A model generated the notes under the pieces. The model saw nothing but the letters and a program-made list of their open reading frames with translations, had not been told where the DNA came from and did not search any database. 64,000 nucleotides of DNA from Paenibacillus sp. (GTDB lineage: Bacteria > Bacillota > Bacilli > Paenibacillales > Paenibacillaceae), in NCBI GenBank assembly GCA_017512705.1, contig JAFWEX010000084.1, forward strand, positions 1-64,000, given 5' to 3'. Both the position numbers and the translations under genes were made by a program. Of the stretch, positions 1-10,764 are shown one piece after another (the first letter of the stretch is position 1; every line of letters begins with the position of its first letter).

Positions 1-105
1 AAAATCTCATGGTTGATCTTGCAAGCAAGATCATTACTCACTCGTTGTTCAGTTTTCAAAGATCAAACTTTTCTTTTGCTACCGAAATTAGTTCGTTTCA
101 GTAAC
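1..105 (-). other. Leader of an rRNA operon (16S gene lies beyond base 1)
   Basis: The minus-strand text contains the segment TTTGAAAACTGAACAACGAG (38-57), typical of Bacillales rRNA leaders and spacers, followed by a short inverted repeat (GATCTTGC/GCAAGATC, about 15-32) next to the window edge. No mature rRNA sequence is inside the window. That the next gene is 16S is inferred from promoters, leader and the gyrA-rrn synteny. Confidence 0.65.
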
Positions 106-111
106 TCTTGT

Positions 112-140
112 ATCATATCACTTCCGAACCAACTTTGCAA
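112..140 (-). promoter_or_regulatory. rRNA operon promoter P2
   Basis: Read on the minus strand, TTGCAA (135-140) and TATGAT (112-117) are separated by exactly 17 bases, a near-consensus SigA promoter. It is the proximal one of a tandem pair directed leftward into an rRNA leader. Tandem promoters are typical of Bacillus rrn operons, and rrn downstream of gyrA is the arrangement of B. subtilis rrnO. Confidence 0.8.
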
Positions 141-226
141 GCTCTTTTTTTCAAGTTTCTTTCGAAGCCTGTACTCATTTGCTTGGCTCTCCACAAGATC
201 AACTGTGTTTTCTTGGCCGGAATTAG

Positions 227-255
227 AATATACCATGTATGAAATATAAACGCAA
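227..255 (-). promoter_or_regulatory. rRNA operon promoter P1
   Basis: On the minus strand TTGCGT (250-255) and TATATT (227-232) are spaced by 17 bases. It lies about 115 bases upstream of the second promoter and points the same way, toward the rRNA operon beyond base 1. Confidence 0.75.
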
Positions 256-348
256 GCTTTTATTGAAAAAGTAATTAACTAATTTACAATCAACATAACA
301 CTGATCATATACCCACATATCAATTCGATTTTATTATATCTAACATAT

Positions 349-377
349 AAAGACCTCCTCTTTATGAGAAGGTCCAC
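349..377 (-). terminator. Probable terminator of the HD-GYP gene
   Basis: A hairpin with arms near 352-360 and 366-374 (one mismatch) is followed on the minus strand by TTTATAT. It sits about 30 bases past the stop codon. The U tract is short, so this is a moderate call. Confidence 0.5.
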
Positions 378-407
378 ACTAAAGTGATACAGATTCTACT
401 CTTAATA

Positions 408-1523
408 TTAAGCGAGTATATCCTGAATGTATAACTGTGTCTGCTGCATCAAGTTGATAATAGATCCCTCTACGGACACCATTGGTCGCGTTGGATGATC
501 ACGGTCAGAGAAAATGATTTTACCAATCTGGTTATTACTTAGTCTTACTCGAAGCCCATTATGAATTCTAGTGGAACGCTGTATGAATACACTCACAATG
601 GACGGGTCCAATTTACCAAAAGCTTCACTTTGGATCTGTTCCAAAACCAGATATGGGGATTGAGCTTTTCGGTATATCTTCTCCAGTGTCATTGCATGGA
701 AAATATCAGCAATTGCTACGATCTTGGCATAGATATGAATCTGTGTGCCAGTAAGTTGTAACGGGTAACCCGATCCATCCACTTTTTCGTGGTGCTGTAA
801 TGCTGCAAGTCTAGCTCCTTCATTGATGGCTTTGGCCTGTTTGAGGATCTGATATCCATACTTCGTGTGTTGTCTGATCTCTTCTTGTTCATCATTTGTT
901 AGAGAAGAAGGTTTTTGTAGTATCTGTGGATCAACTTTGTTATTACCGATATCATGAAACAATCCTGCAAAAGCCACCTGCATCCAATCCTTCGCAGGAA
1001 GGTCAATCCACTGAGCTAATTGATATGAGGTAACAGCGCACAATACAGCATGATGATAAACATAATCATGTTCTTTCATATTACGTGGACTAAAGGTAAG
1101 AACGTTGTATTGTTTGAGATGAACAAACAGTGCTTCCAGCTGTGTCCGCAGCTCATATACAGGCAATTCGGCAGCCAAGGAAGAGAGGAACGCATTTTTA
1201 GTTAATGTAACCATCTTCTCGTAATCTTCCATAAAAGCAGTAACGGGTGCTGAGGCAATCGTAGTTGTCTGATCCCCATTCTTGTCTATAACAGTTGCCG
1301 ATCCTGCTTCAGTCCCTCCAGATGCTCCTTTGGTATTTGTACTGCCTGCAGCAGTTCTCTCCTGTTCGACATCTATATGACCAATCATAAATGCTTTGAG
1401 CACTTCTATATCTTTGGGGAGAATAATTTTTCCCTTTTGAAGTAGCACATTACCGCGCAAAGTCTCCACATCACTTCCCAATTTCAGTCCAGGTTTAACT
1501 TCTGAAAGGGTGACTAATGCCAT
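408..1523 (-). CDS. HD-GYP domain protein (probable c-di-GMP phosphodiesterase)
   Basis: A 371-residue protein. The N-terminal 100 residues are a variable region with a Ser/Thr/Gly-rich linker (about 56-95). The HD-GYP domain spans roughly 130-330 and keeps the metal-binding HD (H190-D191), HHE (244-246) and the DGSGYP signature (249-254). Members of this family hydrolyse cyclic di-GMP. The usual HDIGK is HDIGN here, a small departure that need not abolish activity. The start follows a GAGGGG Shine-Dalgarno site. It lies between gyrA and the rRNA operon and has its own hairpin after the stop. No sensor domain is recognisable, so the input signal is unknown. Confidence 0.85.
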   Translation of the reverse strand: MALVTLSEVKPGLKLGSDVETLRGNVLLQKGKIILPKDIEVLKAFMIGHIDVEQERTAAGSTNTKGASGGTEAGSATVIDKNGDQTTTIASAPVTAFMEDYEKMVTLTKNAFLSSLAAELPVYELRTQLEALFVHLKQYNVLTFSPRNMKEHDYVYHHAVLCAVTSYQLAQWIDLPAKDWMQVAFAGLFHDIGNNKVDPQILQKPSSLTNDEQEEIRQHTKYGYQILKQAKAINEGARLAALQHHEKVDGSGYPLQLTGTQIHIYAKIVAIADIFHAMTLEKIYRKAQSPYLVLEQIQSEAFGKLDPSIVSVFIQRSTRIHNGLRVRLSNNQIGKIIFSDRDHPTRPMVSVEGSIINLMQQTQLYIQDILA

Positions 1524-1663
1524 TCTGATTCCCCTCGCTCATAAAATGATGACTATACATGGCCATAGTCCTAATTTTCCACGTTATTCCTATTATATTA
1601 CTCAGAATACAGGCTGTACATCCTAGATTTTTAAAGCGTTCCATCCTGATCTTGTGTATATAT

Positions 1664-1692
1664 CAAAAAGGCTCCCATACGGGAGCCCTTTT
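1664..1692 (-). terminator. gyrA terminator
   Basis: A perfect 7-bp stem (GGCTCCC 1670-1676 with GGGAGCC 1681-1687) has a 4-base loop and runs into TTTTT on the minus strand. The plus strand has TTTT after it, so it may also stop read-through from the other side. Confidence 0.85.
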
Positions 1693-1743
1693 ATATCTGT
1701 TATTTAACTCTTCTTAACGATTCGTTAAAAAGTGTTGCTTATG

Positions 1744-4299
1744 TTATTCTTCTGAACTTGAATCCTCGTCTTGAACAGTATCTTCAGTTCCAGAATTCAC
1801 GTCTTTTTCTAGATCTGGATCTGCATGAAGAGAAGTTCCATCTTCTGTGTCTTCCATGTCCTCATCTGGTTCTTCTTCATTTTTATCAATTCGGCTAACC
1901 GTAGCTACAGCATCTTCGTCTCGGATATGAATCAACTTCACACCTTGTGTGTAGCGACCCATGGTCGAGATCCCATCCATGCTCATTCGAATCAATGTAC
2001 CGCTAGACGTGATAATCATGAGATCTTCTTCGTTTTTAACCATTTTGAGACTAACGACAGCACCGTTCTTCTCGGTAACGTTAATGGTCTTAATCCCTTT
2101 ACCGCCACGAGTCTGCATCCGATAATCACTAACTGGTGTACGTTTACCGTAACCTTTGGCTGTAACAATCAGAACATCGAGATCAGTATCCACAACATCC
2201 ATACTGATTACTGCATCCTGATCATCAAGTGTGATTCCTTTCACGCCGGTAGCACTACGTCCCATAGAACGCACGTTTCCTTCCGAGAAGCGAATGGACA
2301 TTCCATGAGCTGTACCCATGATAATCTCTTGCTCACCATCCGTTAGCTTAACATCAATCAAGCTGTCATCTTCACGTAAAGTAATTCCGATGAGACCACC
2401 TTTGCGGATGTTCGTGTAATCTTCAAGAGGTGTCTTCTTCACTACACCCTGACGTGTCGCAAAGAACAGATACTTATCACTCTCGAATTCCTCTACCGGA
2501 ATCACTGCGTTAACGGATTCACCCTGCTCGATCTGAATCAGATTGATAATTGGTGTTCCGCGTGCTGTACGTCCGAGCTCCGGAATCTCGTAAGCTTTCA
2601 ACCGATATACCTTACCTTTATCGGTGAAGAACATCAGGTAGTTGTGAGAGTTCGTTACGAAAAGATGCTCAACAAAGTCGGTATCCTTCGTGTCCATCCC
2701 CACAACCCCACGTCCACCACGCTTCTGACTGCGGTATGTGGATACCGGCAGTCGTTTAACGTAACCTGTGTGGGTAATCGTGATGATAACCTCTTCACGT
2801 GGAATTAGATCCTCATCCAGGATGCTCTCTTCACCTACAGTAATCTCTGTACGACGATCGTCCCCAACGCGCTCACGAATTTCTTGCAGCTCTGTACTGA
2901 TAATTTCAAGCACAAGATGCTCGTTAGCCAGAATATCGCGATATTCACGAATTTTGACCATTAATTCGTTGTATTCATTCTCGATTCGCTCACGTTCCAA
3001 GCCGGTCAGACGCTGCAAACGCATATCCAGAATCGCCTGAGCTTGGTCATGGCTGAGTTCGAAGCGCTCAATTAAACCTTCTCTAGCGGCATCTGTATTG
3101 CTGGATGAACGGATCAATGTGATGATCTCATCAATGTGATCCAGGGCAATACGCAAACCTTCCAGAATGTGTGCGCGCGCTTCTGCTTTTTTCAACTCAA
3201 ACTCTGTACGTCTGCGAATAACCTCGATCTGATGCTGCAAATAGTGATACAACACTTCGCGCAGATTCAAAATTTTCGGTTCTTTATTCACAATCGCAAG
3301 CATGTTGATGCCGAATGTAGACTGCATCGATGTATGCTTGTACAAGTTATTCAGAACAACGCCAGGATTTACATCGCGTCGAAGCTCGATAACAATACGC
3401 ATACCGTTACGGTCAGATTCGTCACGTAGATCTGTGATACCATCAATCTTTTTGTCACGTACGAGTTCAGCAATTTTCTCTACAAGCCTTGCCTTGTTCA
3501 CCTGATATGGAAGTTCTGTAACAACGATACGAGCTTTGTTGTTGTTCTCTTCGATATTGGTTCTGGCACGCATCGTTACCGATCCGCGTCCAGTTTGATA
3601 AGCTTGGCGAATGCCTGAACGACCTAAAATGTAACCGGCTGTAGGGAAGTCTGGTCCCTGGATATAATCCATCAGTTCCATCGATGTGATATCCGGATTT
3701 TTGATCATCGCTTGTACACCATCAATAACTTCTCTCAGATTGTGAGGAGGTATATTGGTAGCCATACCTACGGCAATCCCGCCGACACCATTAACAAGCA
3801 AGTTAGGAAAACGAGCAGGAAGAACGACAGGTTCATGTTCTTCACCATCATAGTTTGGCTGGAAATCAATCGTATCCTTGTTGATATCTCTGAGCATTTC
3901 CATCGCAATTTTGGATAAACGTGCCTCGGTGTAACGCATTGCTGCCGCCATGTCGCCATCGACTGAACCAAAGTTACCGTGTCCATCCACATGCATATAA
4001 CGCAGGGAGAAGTCCTGTGCCATCCGTACCATAGTCTCGTATACGGCAGAGTCACCGTGTGGGTGATACTTACCAATAACTTCGCCGACGATTCTAGCTG
4101 ATTTTTTATGTGGTTTATCTGGTGTCATGCCAAGTTCCGACATTGCATATAGAATACGCCGGTGAACCGGCTTCAATCCGTCACGCACATCAGGCAAGGC
4201 ACGACTCACAATGATGCTCATCGCGTAATCCATAAACGATTCACGCATCTCGACGCCAATATCCCGATCTTTAATCTGCGAGTTCATTTCTTCCGCCAT
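1744..4299 (-). CDS. gyrA: DNA gyrase subunit A
   Basis: 851 residues, normal GyrA length plus a long acidic C-terminal tail (about 805-851). GyrA with GyrB introduces negative supercoils using ATP. Visible hallmarks are the catalytic Tyr123 in AMRYTEARL, the quinolone-resistance region with Ser84 and Glu88 (the wild-type, sensitive-type residues), and the GyrA-box QKRGGRGV in the C-terminal beta-pinwheel that wraps DNA. The start follows AAGGAGG. It is separated from gyrB by an opposite-strand ATP-grasp gene instead of being directly adjacent as in B. subtilis. Confidence 0.98.
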   Translation of the reverse strand: MAEEMNSQIKDRDIGVEMRESFMDYAMSIIVSRALPDVRDGLKPVHRRILYAMSELGMTPDKPHKKSARIVGEVIGKYHPHGDSAVYETMVRMAQDFSLRYMHVDGHGNFGSVDGDMAAAMRYTEARLSKIAMEMLRDINKDTIDFQPNYDGEEHEPVVLPARFPNLLVNGVGGIAVGMATNIPPHNLREVIDGVQAMIKNPDITSMELMDYIQGPDFPTAGYILGRSGIRQAYQTGRGSVTMRARTNIEENNNKARIVVTELPYQVNKARLVEKIAELVRDKKIDGITDLRDESDRNGMRIVIELRRDVNPGVVLNNLYKHTSMQSTFGINMLAIVNKEPKILNLREVLYHYLQHQIEVIRRRTEFELKKAEARAHILEGLRIALDHIDEIITLIRSSSNTDAAREGLIERFELSHDQAQAILDMRLQRLTGLERERIENEYNELMVKIREYRDILANEHLVLEIISTELQEIRERVGDDRRTEITVGEESILDEDLIPREEVIITITHTGYVKRLPVSTYRSQKRGGRGVVGMDTKDTDFVEHLFVTNSHNYLMFFTDKGKVYRLKAYEIPELGRTARGTPIINLIQIEQGESVNAVIPVEEFESDKYLFFATRQGVVKKTPLEDYTNIRKGGLIGITLREDDSLIDVKLTDGEQEIIMGTAHGMSIRFSEGNVRSMGRSATGVKGITLDDQDAVISMDVVDTDLDVLIVTAKGYGKRTPVSDYRMQTRGGKGIKTINVTEKNGAVVSLKMVKNEEDLMIITSSGTLIRMSMDGISTMGRYTQGVKLIHIRDEDAVATVSRIDKNEEEPDEDMEDTEDGTSLHADPDLEKDVNSGTEDTVQDEDSSSEE

Positions 4300-4410
4300 G
4301 CTGGACCTCCTTCTTGTCCTTCAACAAACGTTACAAATCAATCATTTCAAAAAAGATAATATATGTGAAAAGCCTAACAAGGCTAAAACCGCGCAAGAAC
4401 GCTACTTTTT

Positions 4411-4439
4411 ATTATATTACTTTCACAAAAGTTACACAA
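4411..4439 (-). promoter_or_regulatory. gyrA proximal promoter
   Basis: On the minus strand TTGTGT (4434-4439) and TATAAT (4411-4416) are separated by 17 bases, giving a leader of about 105 bases before gyrA. A small hairpin (AGCCT-TGTT-AGGCT, about 4366-4379) followed by TTTT lies in this leader and could be an attenuator, but it is weak. Confidence 0.7.
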
Positions 4440-4633
4440 TTAAACGTCCGCTAGGCAATAGCCTTTCTTCTGGGAACTTGAGGTTGTCTGGGGATTCGCC
4501 CTGCCTTCCTCTCCAGTACCACATACAATGCTAGAAAAGCGGCATATGTACTGTCCAATTAAGGCTGGAGCCGTTCCCAACTGGCAATCAAACCACAATT
4601 TTATGCTGACAGCACAAATCGCCATATTCCTCT

Positions 4634-4662
4634 ATTATACCACTGAAATCGTCTCTTGTCCT
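4634..4662 (-). promoter_or_regulatory. gyrA distal promoter
   Basis: On the minus strand AGGACA (4657-4662) and a perfect TATAAT (4634-4639) have 17-base spacing. If used it gives a gyrA leader of about 330 bases. The minus-strand 61-codon open frame inside the leader lacks convincing coding signs. The stretch between the two promoters shows no other gene. Confidence 0.5.
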
Positions 4663-4723
4663 TTGATTTTCTGTGTGCAGCCCCTTAGACCAACCGATCA
4701 AAACAAGAAAGGACTGATGCATA

Positions 4724-5650
4724 TTGAGTATCCAGCGCGTCTCCAGTAAATGGGCTAAAACAACCGTTTTGCAACACAGTCGCCAGGTCAGTGAATATAT
4801 ACCAGTGACTCGAAAATATAGCCGGCAAACACTGGAACGAATGATCGAGTTATTCCCAGCGAATTATATCAAACCGGACCGGGGGACTTACGGCAACGGG
4901 GTAATGCGAGTGAAGACAACTCGTACCAAGATCAGCGCCCCTTCCTCTGAGAAGAGTTCATCTGGTGATGAAAATTCATCCGAGTCCAACGAATCAGAAT
5001 CAACTCATCCAGCTCCACTTGAAATTACGACCTATCATCTCCAACATGGGACAGAGGAACAGGTTTTCCATTCCCTTGATGAACTTGAACATGCATTGGA
5101 CCAACGGATTCAGAAGCGTAGCTATATCATTCAACAAGGAATTCCACTCATGAGACATAAAGGATTACCTTTTGACTTACGTGTGTTAACCCAAAAAAAT
5201 CTACAGCACAAATGGGAAACAACAGGGATCCTTGGGCGGGTTGCTGCACCTGGGAAAATCATCACCAACATCCACGGCGGCGGCCGACTGGCTACGTTTG
5301 AAGAATTGGTGCTTCCTCATCTCAATAAGGAAAGATACAAAAAGCTAGAACAGGAATTGTACCGTCTTGGTATCCATACCGCAGTTCAATTGCAACGAAC
5401 ATTTCCAAGACTCAAGGAGATCGGCCTTGATATTGCGCTCGATGAAGGTGGACGTCCCTGGATTTTGGAAGTGAATACCTTGCCAGGCATCTATGCCTTT
5501 GGCCACTTGGATAAAGAGGGGTATCGAAAGATCAAACGTTATGCTATTGCCTACGGACGTTTACCTTCCCCGAAAACCCAAAAAAGTAAAATAAAAAAGA
5601 CAGCTTCTAAAGTGCGAGCCACTGCAGCTAAACGTCGGACTCCAAAATAA
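4724..5650 (+). CDS. YheC/YheD-type ATP-grasp protein
   Basis: 308 residues, TTG start chosen because AAGAAAGGA lies 10 bases upstream; an ATG at 4717 is out of frame and closes quickly. The sequence resembles the YheC/YheD endospore coat-associated family, an ATP-grasp group: YIKPDRGTYGNGV near the N-terminus, PFDLRVLTQK in the middle, and WILEVNTLPG near the C-terminus, the last being the metal-ligand segment of ATP-grasp enzymes. Substrate is unknown. A Ser/Glu/Asn-rich insert (about 72-98) interrupts the fold and the C-terminus is Lys-rich. The gene is transcribed against the flanking gyrA and gyrB, and so head-on to the leftward fork. It may be short compared with longer YheC/D proteins. 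Confidence 0.8.
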   Translation: MSIQRVSSKWAKTTVLQHSRQVSEYIPVTRKYSRQTLERMIELFPANYIKPDRGTYGNGVMRVKTTRTKISAPSSEKSSSGDENSSESNESESTHPAPLEITTYHLQHGTEEQVFHSLDELEHALDQRIQKRSYIIQQGIPLMRHKGLPFDLRVLTQKNLQHKWETTGILGRVAAPGKIITNIHGGGRLATFEELVLPHLNKERYKKLEQELYRLGIHTAVQLQRTFPRLKEIGLDIALDEGGRPWILEVNTLPGIYAFGHLDKEGYRKIKRYAIAYGRLPSPKTQKSKIKKTASKVRATAAKRRTPK

Positions 5651-5684
5651 ATAAGTCATTAGAACAATTCACGTAGCCTGTAAT

Positions 5685-5710
5685 ATAAAAAGGCGCCCTC
5701 ACAGGCGCCT
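5685..5710 (-). terminator. gyrB terminator
   Basis: AGGCGCC (5691-5697) pairs with GGCGCCT (5704-5710) around a 6-base loop. On the minus strand it is followed by TTTTTAT, so it ends gyrB. The plus strand lacks a U tract, so it is probably a weak stop for the ATP-grasp gene. Confidence 0.85.
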
Positions 5711-5723
5711 CTTCGCAACTCAA

Positions 5724-7643
<1,920 letters not shown>

Positions 7644-7725
7644 CTACTTCTATAGATTCAATATCTTGAATATGCGTTAACTTATAAAATAATAGCAAAC
7701 ACACACGTTCTCTCTTCCATATCCG

Positions 7726-7974
7726 CTAGAGATCAGGAAAGTGATGAGCACGTTTTTTGAGCGTAGCGGATGAAATCGGTGAGTAGTACACAATGTTTTT
7801 TGTCACTACGATAGACTTTGCTTCCTCTTCGCCAATATGCTCAACCGTCTTCTCCTGTTCTGCATGTGAAACGTACTGTTTGGATATCTTGGAAGATTTT
7901 TCAATCGATATATCAAAAATAGCTACCAACTCGGAAGAACGGATGATTTTTTCACCGCCCAGATGAATGTACAT
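7726..7974 (-). CDS. remB: RemB (YaaB) extracellular matrix regulator
   Basis: An 82-residue DUF370 protein starting MYIHLGGEKIIRSSELVAIF, the typical opening of the RemA/RemB family. In B. subtilis RemB supports activation of matrix operons and its gene also lies between recF and gyrB. A TAAGGAG site precedes the ATG. The stop of recF is 13 bases upstream, so the two are likely co-transcribed. Function is taken from the family; the sequence alone shows only the fold match and synteny. Confidence 0.88.
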   Translation of the reverse strand: MYIHLGGEKIIRSSELVAIFDISIEKSSKISKQYVSHAEQEKTVEHIGEEEAKSIVVTKNIVYYSPISSATLKKRAHHFPDL

Positions 7975-7987
7975 AGGCCCTCACTCC

Positions 7988-9100
7988 TTAGCGTTCCACC
8001 TGTCCGGCATGAACGTGATAGATACTGGCGTCTTTGAGCTTGTCAACGTTCAGGCTCTCAATTCCCGTAGCGGTAATAAAGGTTTGCACCTTGCTTTGGA
8101 ATGTTTCGATCAGTTGGGTCTGACGAAAAGGGTCAAGTTCGGATAATACGTCATCCAGCAAAAGCACTGGATATTCTCCGATCTCTTCATGAATCAGTTC
8201 GATCTCCGCAAGCTTAAGAGACAACGCCGTTGTGCGTTGCTGCCCCTGAGAGCCATACGTCTGTACTTCCCGTTCGTTAATGAAAAAGGACAGGTCATCC
8301 CGATGCGGCCCACTAAGAGTTGTGCCTCGGCGAATCTCCTGCTCTTTCATTTGTGATAATTTTATCATAAATTGCTCCATTAAGACAGCTTCATCTTCCT
8401 CAGCGGCTTCGCTGAAGGAGGGAAGGTAGGCCAGGCGCAGGACTTCTCCCCCTCCGGTGATACCCTGATGAATCGTTTCTGCCCACTTTTGCAGTTTCTT
8501 TATGAATTGTTTCCTTTTTTTGACGATTTTAACACCATGCTCTGCTAGCTGCTCATTCCAGATCTCCAACATCGTCTGAGCCGATGCTCCTTGTCCCCAC
8601 AACTGTTTGAGCAAGTTGTTCCGCTGTACCAAGACCTTTTGATACTGCTGCAGATGATAAAGATAGCCTGGAGCCACCTGTCCGATTTCCATGTCAAGGA
8701 ACCGGCGGCGTACCCCCGGTGTGCCTTTGACAATTTCCAAATCTTCCGGGGCAAACATCACCACATTAAGCGATCCGACAAAATCACTTAATTTACGCTG
8801 CTCCAGACCGTTAATCTTTGCCTTTTTTCCTTGCTGAGATAATGACAGCTCCAGCTTGACTGTTCCGTATTTTTTATCGACTTCAGCTGTAAGACGTGAC
8901 CGATCCTCACCAAATCGAATTAATTCCTTATCCCGGGAGGTGCGGTGGCTCTTGGTGAGTGCAAGCACAAAAATAGCCTCGGCCAGATTCGTCTTGCCTT
9001 GGGCATTTTGTCCAATCAAAAGATTGACGGGACCAAATGAATCCAGCTTCAGTTGTTCATAATTGCGGAATTGCTGCAGCTCTATGCTGTTTACAAACAC
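7988..9100 (-). CDS. recF: DNA replication and repair protein RecF
   Basis: 370 residues, the normal RecF length. It is an SMC-like ABC ATPase that binds gaps at stalled forks and helps load RecA with RecO and RecR. The Walker A motif GQNAQGKTN is near residue 30, the ABC signature region LSGPHRDDL is near 265, and the Walker B LLLDDVLSELD is near 320. It begins with GTG after GGGAGG. It lies between yaaA and remB as in B. subtilis. Confidence 0.97.
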   Translation of the reverse strand: MFVNSIELQQFRNYEQLKLDSFGPVNLLIGQNAQGKTNLAEAIFVLALTKSHRTSRDKELIRFGEDRSRLTAEVDKKYGTVKLELSLSQQGKKAKINGLEQRKLSDFVGSLNVVMFAPEDLEIVKGTPGVRRRFLDMEIGQVAPGYLYHLQQYQKVLVQRNNLLKQLWGQGASAQTMLEIWNEQLAEHGVKIVKKRKQFIKKLQKWAETIHQGITGGGEVLRLAYLPSFSEAAEEDEAVLMEQFMIKLSQMKEQEIRRGTTLSGPHRDDLSFFINEREVQTYGSQGQQRTTALSLKLAEIELIHEEIGEYPVLLLDDVLSELDPFRQTQLIETFQSKVQTFITATGIESLNVDKLKDASIYHVHAGQVER

Positions 9101-9158
9101 ACGGTAACCTCCCTTTTATCCCGTCCGTCAGGAGGCAGCAGGAATGCACTTTGGCCTC

Positions 9159-9374
9159 CTACTCTGCAACCACTTCAAACGTGCCTTCTCCATCCACCTC
9201 TACGATATCCCCAGGGTATAACTTCCGTCCACGGCGTTCCTCAGACTCTTTATTCACACGTACAAGTCCCTCTTGAAGAATGGCCTTGGCCATACCTCCA
9301 GTAGGGATGCAATCTGCCAGTTTCAAAAATTGGTCAAGCTTAATATATTCCGTACGAATCGATACTTGCTTCAT
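9159..9374 (-). CDS. yaaA: S4-domain RNA-binding protein YaaA (RlbA)
   Basis: 71 residues, almost entirely one S4 RNA-binding domain (IKLDQFLKLADCIPTGGMAK...). The B. subtilis homologue, in the same place between dnaN and recF, is linked to large ribosomal subunit assembly. GAAGG lies before the ATG. It is 16 bases from the dnaN stop and 58 bases from the recF start, consistent with one dnaN-yaaA-recF transcript. Confidence 0.9.
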   Translation of the reverse strand: MKQVSIRTEYIKLDQFLKLADCIPTGGMAKAILQEGLVRVNKESEERRGRKLYPGDIVEVDGEGTFEVVAE

Positions 9375-9390
9375 CGTGATCTTCCTTTCG

Positions 9391-10533
9391 TTAGTTGGTC
9401 GTCCGGTAAGGCAGGATGACGTATAGGCTGTGACTGTCGTCCAGCGGTTTAAGGATGATCGGACTCATGACGCCAGTAAAGGCGATCATTAGCTGCTCAC
9501 TTTCCACAACTTTCAGAACGTCCAGCATGTATTTGGAGTTAAACGAGATTTTGAGCGGTTCGCCCGTGAATTCAGCGGGTTCAATCTCTTCCCGTACTTT
9601 ACCAAGCTCGGAGGAGCTGGAGGATATTTCAATCGTGCCAGAGTCCATCGTTTGCATGCGCACAATATTTGTTTTTTCCTCACGCGATAGCAAATACGCC
9701 CGGTCAATCGATTCACTTAATTTTTTTGTATCCAAAACAAGTTCTGTTTTGTATGCCGTTGGAATAATTCTAGAAGTATCCGGATAAGTTCCATCCAAAA
9801 TACGGGAGTAGAACAATACACGGTCAATTTTGAACAAAACCTGATTATCAGCAACGACGATATCCACAAGCGTGTTCTGATCTGGAACAATTTTGCTCAG
9901 TTCGTTCAGCGTTTTACCAGAGATAACGACGTTGTTGAAACGGATACCCTCTGCATTATCCAGCATTGCCGAGCGTGTAGCAAGACGATGACGATCCGTT
10001 GCCACAAATTTCAACTCGTTATCACCCAGACTCCACAGAACACCCGTCAGAATTGGTGTCGTTTCATGAGTGGAGATGGAGAATACAGTCTGTTTGATCA
10101 TATTTTTCAGTAAATCTCCGGGAATGGAGACCGTTTGATTTTCCTCAATGCTCGGCAGTACCGGGAACTCTTCCGGATCCAAACCAACCAGTTGAATTTC
10201 CGTTGCACCTGCGGAGATAAAGGTGTTGAAGTTTTCTTTGACCTCCATATGCACTTCTTGCGAAGGCAATTTTTTGATGATCTCTACGAAAAATTTGGCT
10301 GGGAGAACAACGCTACCCGGCTGCTCTACTTGCACAACACTTTTATCTCCCTCTTCAAGCGGGATAAACGATTGGATGGAGATATCGGTGTCGCTTGCTG
10401 TCAACGTCACACCTTGGTGATTCACGTCGAATTTAATACCGCTCAAAATGGGAATCGTCGTACGACTGGAGATCGCTTTAGATACTTGTTGAATGGATTC
10501 GTTTAGATAACTTTTCATTATGCTGATTTTCAT
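9391..10533 (-). CDS. dnaN: DNA polymerase III beta sliding clamp
   Basis: 380 residues from the ATG at 10533, chosen because TAGGAG sits eight bases upstream and the protein then begins MKISIMKSYLNESIQ as in B. subtilis; the open frame extends ten codons further up without support. The clamp is a ring-shaped dimer of three similar domains per subunit that tethers polymerase to DNA. Recognisable stretches are TTIPILSGIKFD in domain I, TDRHRLATR in domain II and the C-terminal PIILKP...ILPYR that forms part of the partner-binding pocket. It follows dnaA with the unwinding region in between. Confidence 0.97.
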   Translation of the reverse strand: MKISIMKSYLNESIQQVSKAISSRTTIPILSGIKFDVNHQGVTLTASDTDISIQSFIPLEEGDKSVVQVEQPGSVVLPAKFFVEIIKKLPSQEVHMEVKENFNTFISAGATEIQLVGLDPEEFPVLPSIEENQTVSIPGDLLKNMIKQTVFSISTHETTPILTGVLWSLGDNELKFVATDRHRLATRSAMLDNAEGIRFNNVVISGKTLNELSKIVPDQNTLVDIVVADNQVLFKIDRVLFYSRILDGTYPDTSRIIPTAYKTELVLDTKKLSESIDRAYLLSREEKTNIVRMQTMDSGTIEISSSSSELGKVREEIEPAEFTGEPLKISFNSKYMLDVLKVVESEQLMIAFTGVMSPIILKPLDDSHSLYVILPYRTTN

Positions 10534-10654
10534 AATTTCACTCCTAGTAGAAAATTTGTTCAAGGGCTTAGATTTGGACTTTGAAAAAGGTGTTTATCGA
10601 AAGGCCGAAGGCTGAGCTTTGCAACGGCTTTTTGGAGAAGATATCTTTAGATCT

Positions 10655-10696
10655 TTATAGTAATAATAGTAATAGGGGCACTGAATATGTGGATAA
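10655..10696 (-). other. oriC unwinding element: DnaA box, GC-rich spacer and DnaA-trios
   Basis: On the minus strand a perfect DnaA box TTATCCACA (10688-10696) is followed by a short spacer containing GTGCCCC and then by a run of triplets ending CTATTACTATTATTACTAT (10658-10676), then A/T-rich sequence. Box, GC-rich spacer and repeated TA-centred trinucleotides are the basal unwinding system described for B. subtilis oriC in the same dnaA-dnaN gap. Assignment is by motif; opening has not been shown. Confidence 0.8.
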
Positions 10697-10722
10697 GTAG
10701 GGTTAAACCCATAAAATTAAGC

Positions 10723-10752
10723 CTATCCACATGTGTACACGTTGTGCATAGG
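10723..10752. promoter_or_regulatory. Additional DnaA-box-like sites in the dnaA-dnaN gap
   Basis: CTATCCACA (10723-10731) differs from the consensus at one base, and TGTGCATAG (10744-10752) at two. With the perfect box at 10688-10696 they form a small cluster corresponding to the incC part of a bipartite origin. Confidence 0.55.
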
Positions 10753-10764
10753 CTTGGGACTTGT

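Noticed and set aside
13-249. 78-codon plus-strand open frame across the rRNA leader
   Set aside because: It runs antisense through the two rRNA promoters and leader and has no Shine-Dalgarno site.
4440-4625. 61-codon open frame on the minus strand in the gyrA leader
   Set aside because: No Shine-Dalgarno site, poor codon character and overlap with promoter elements.
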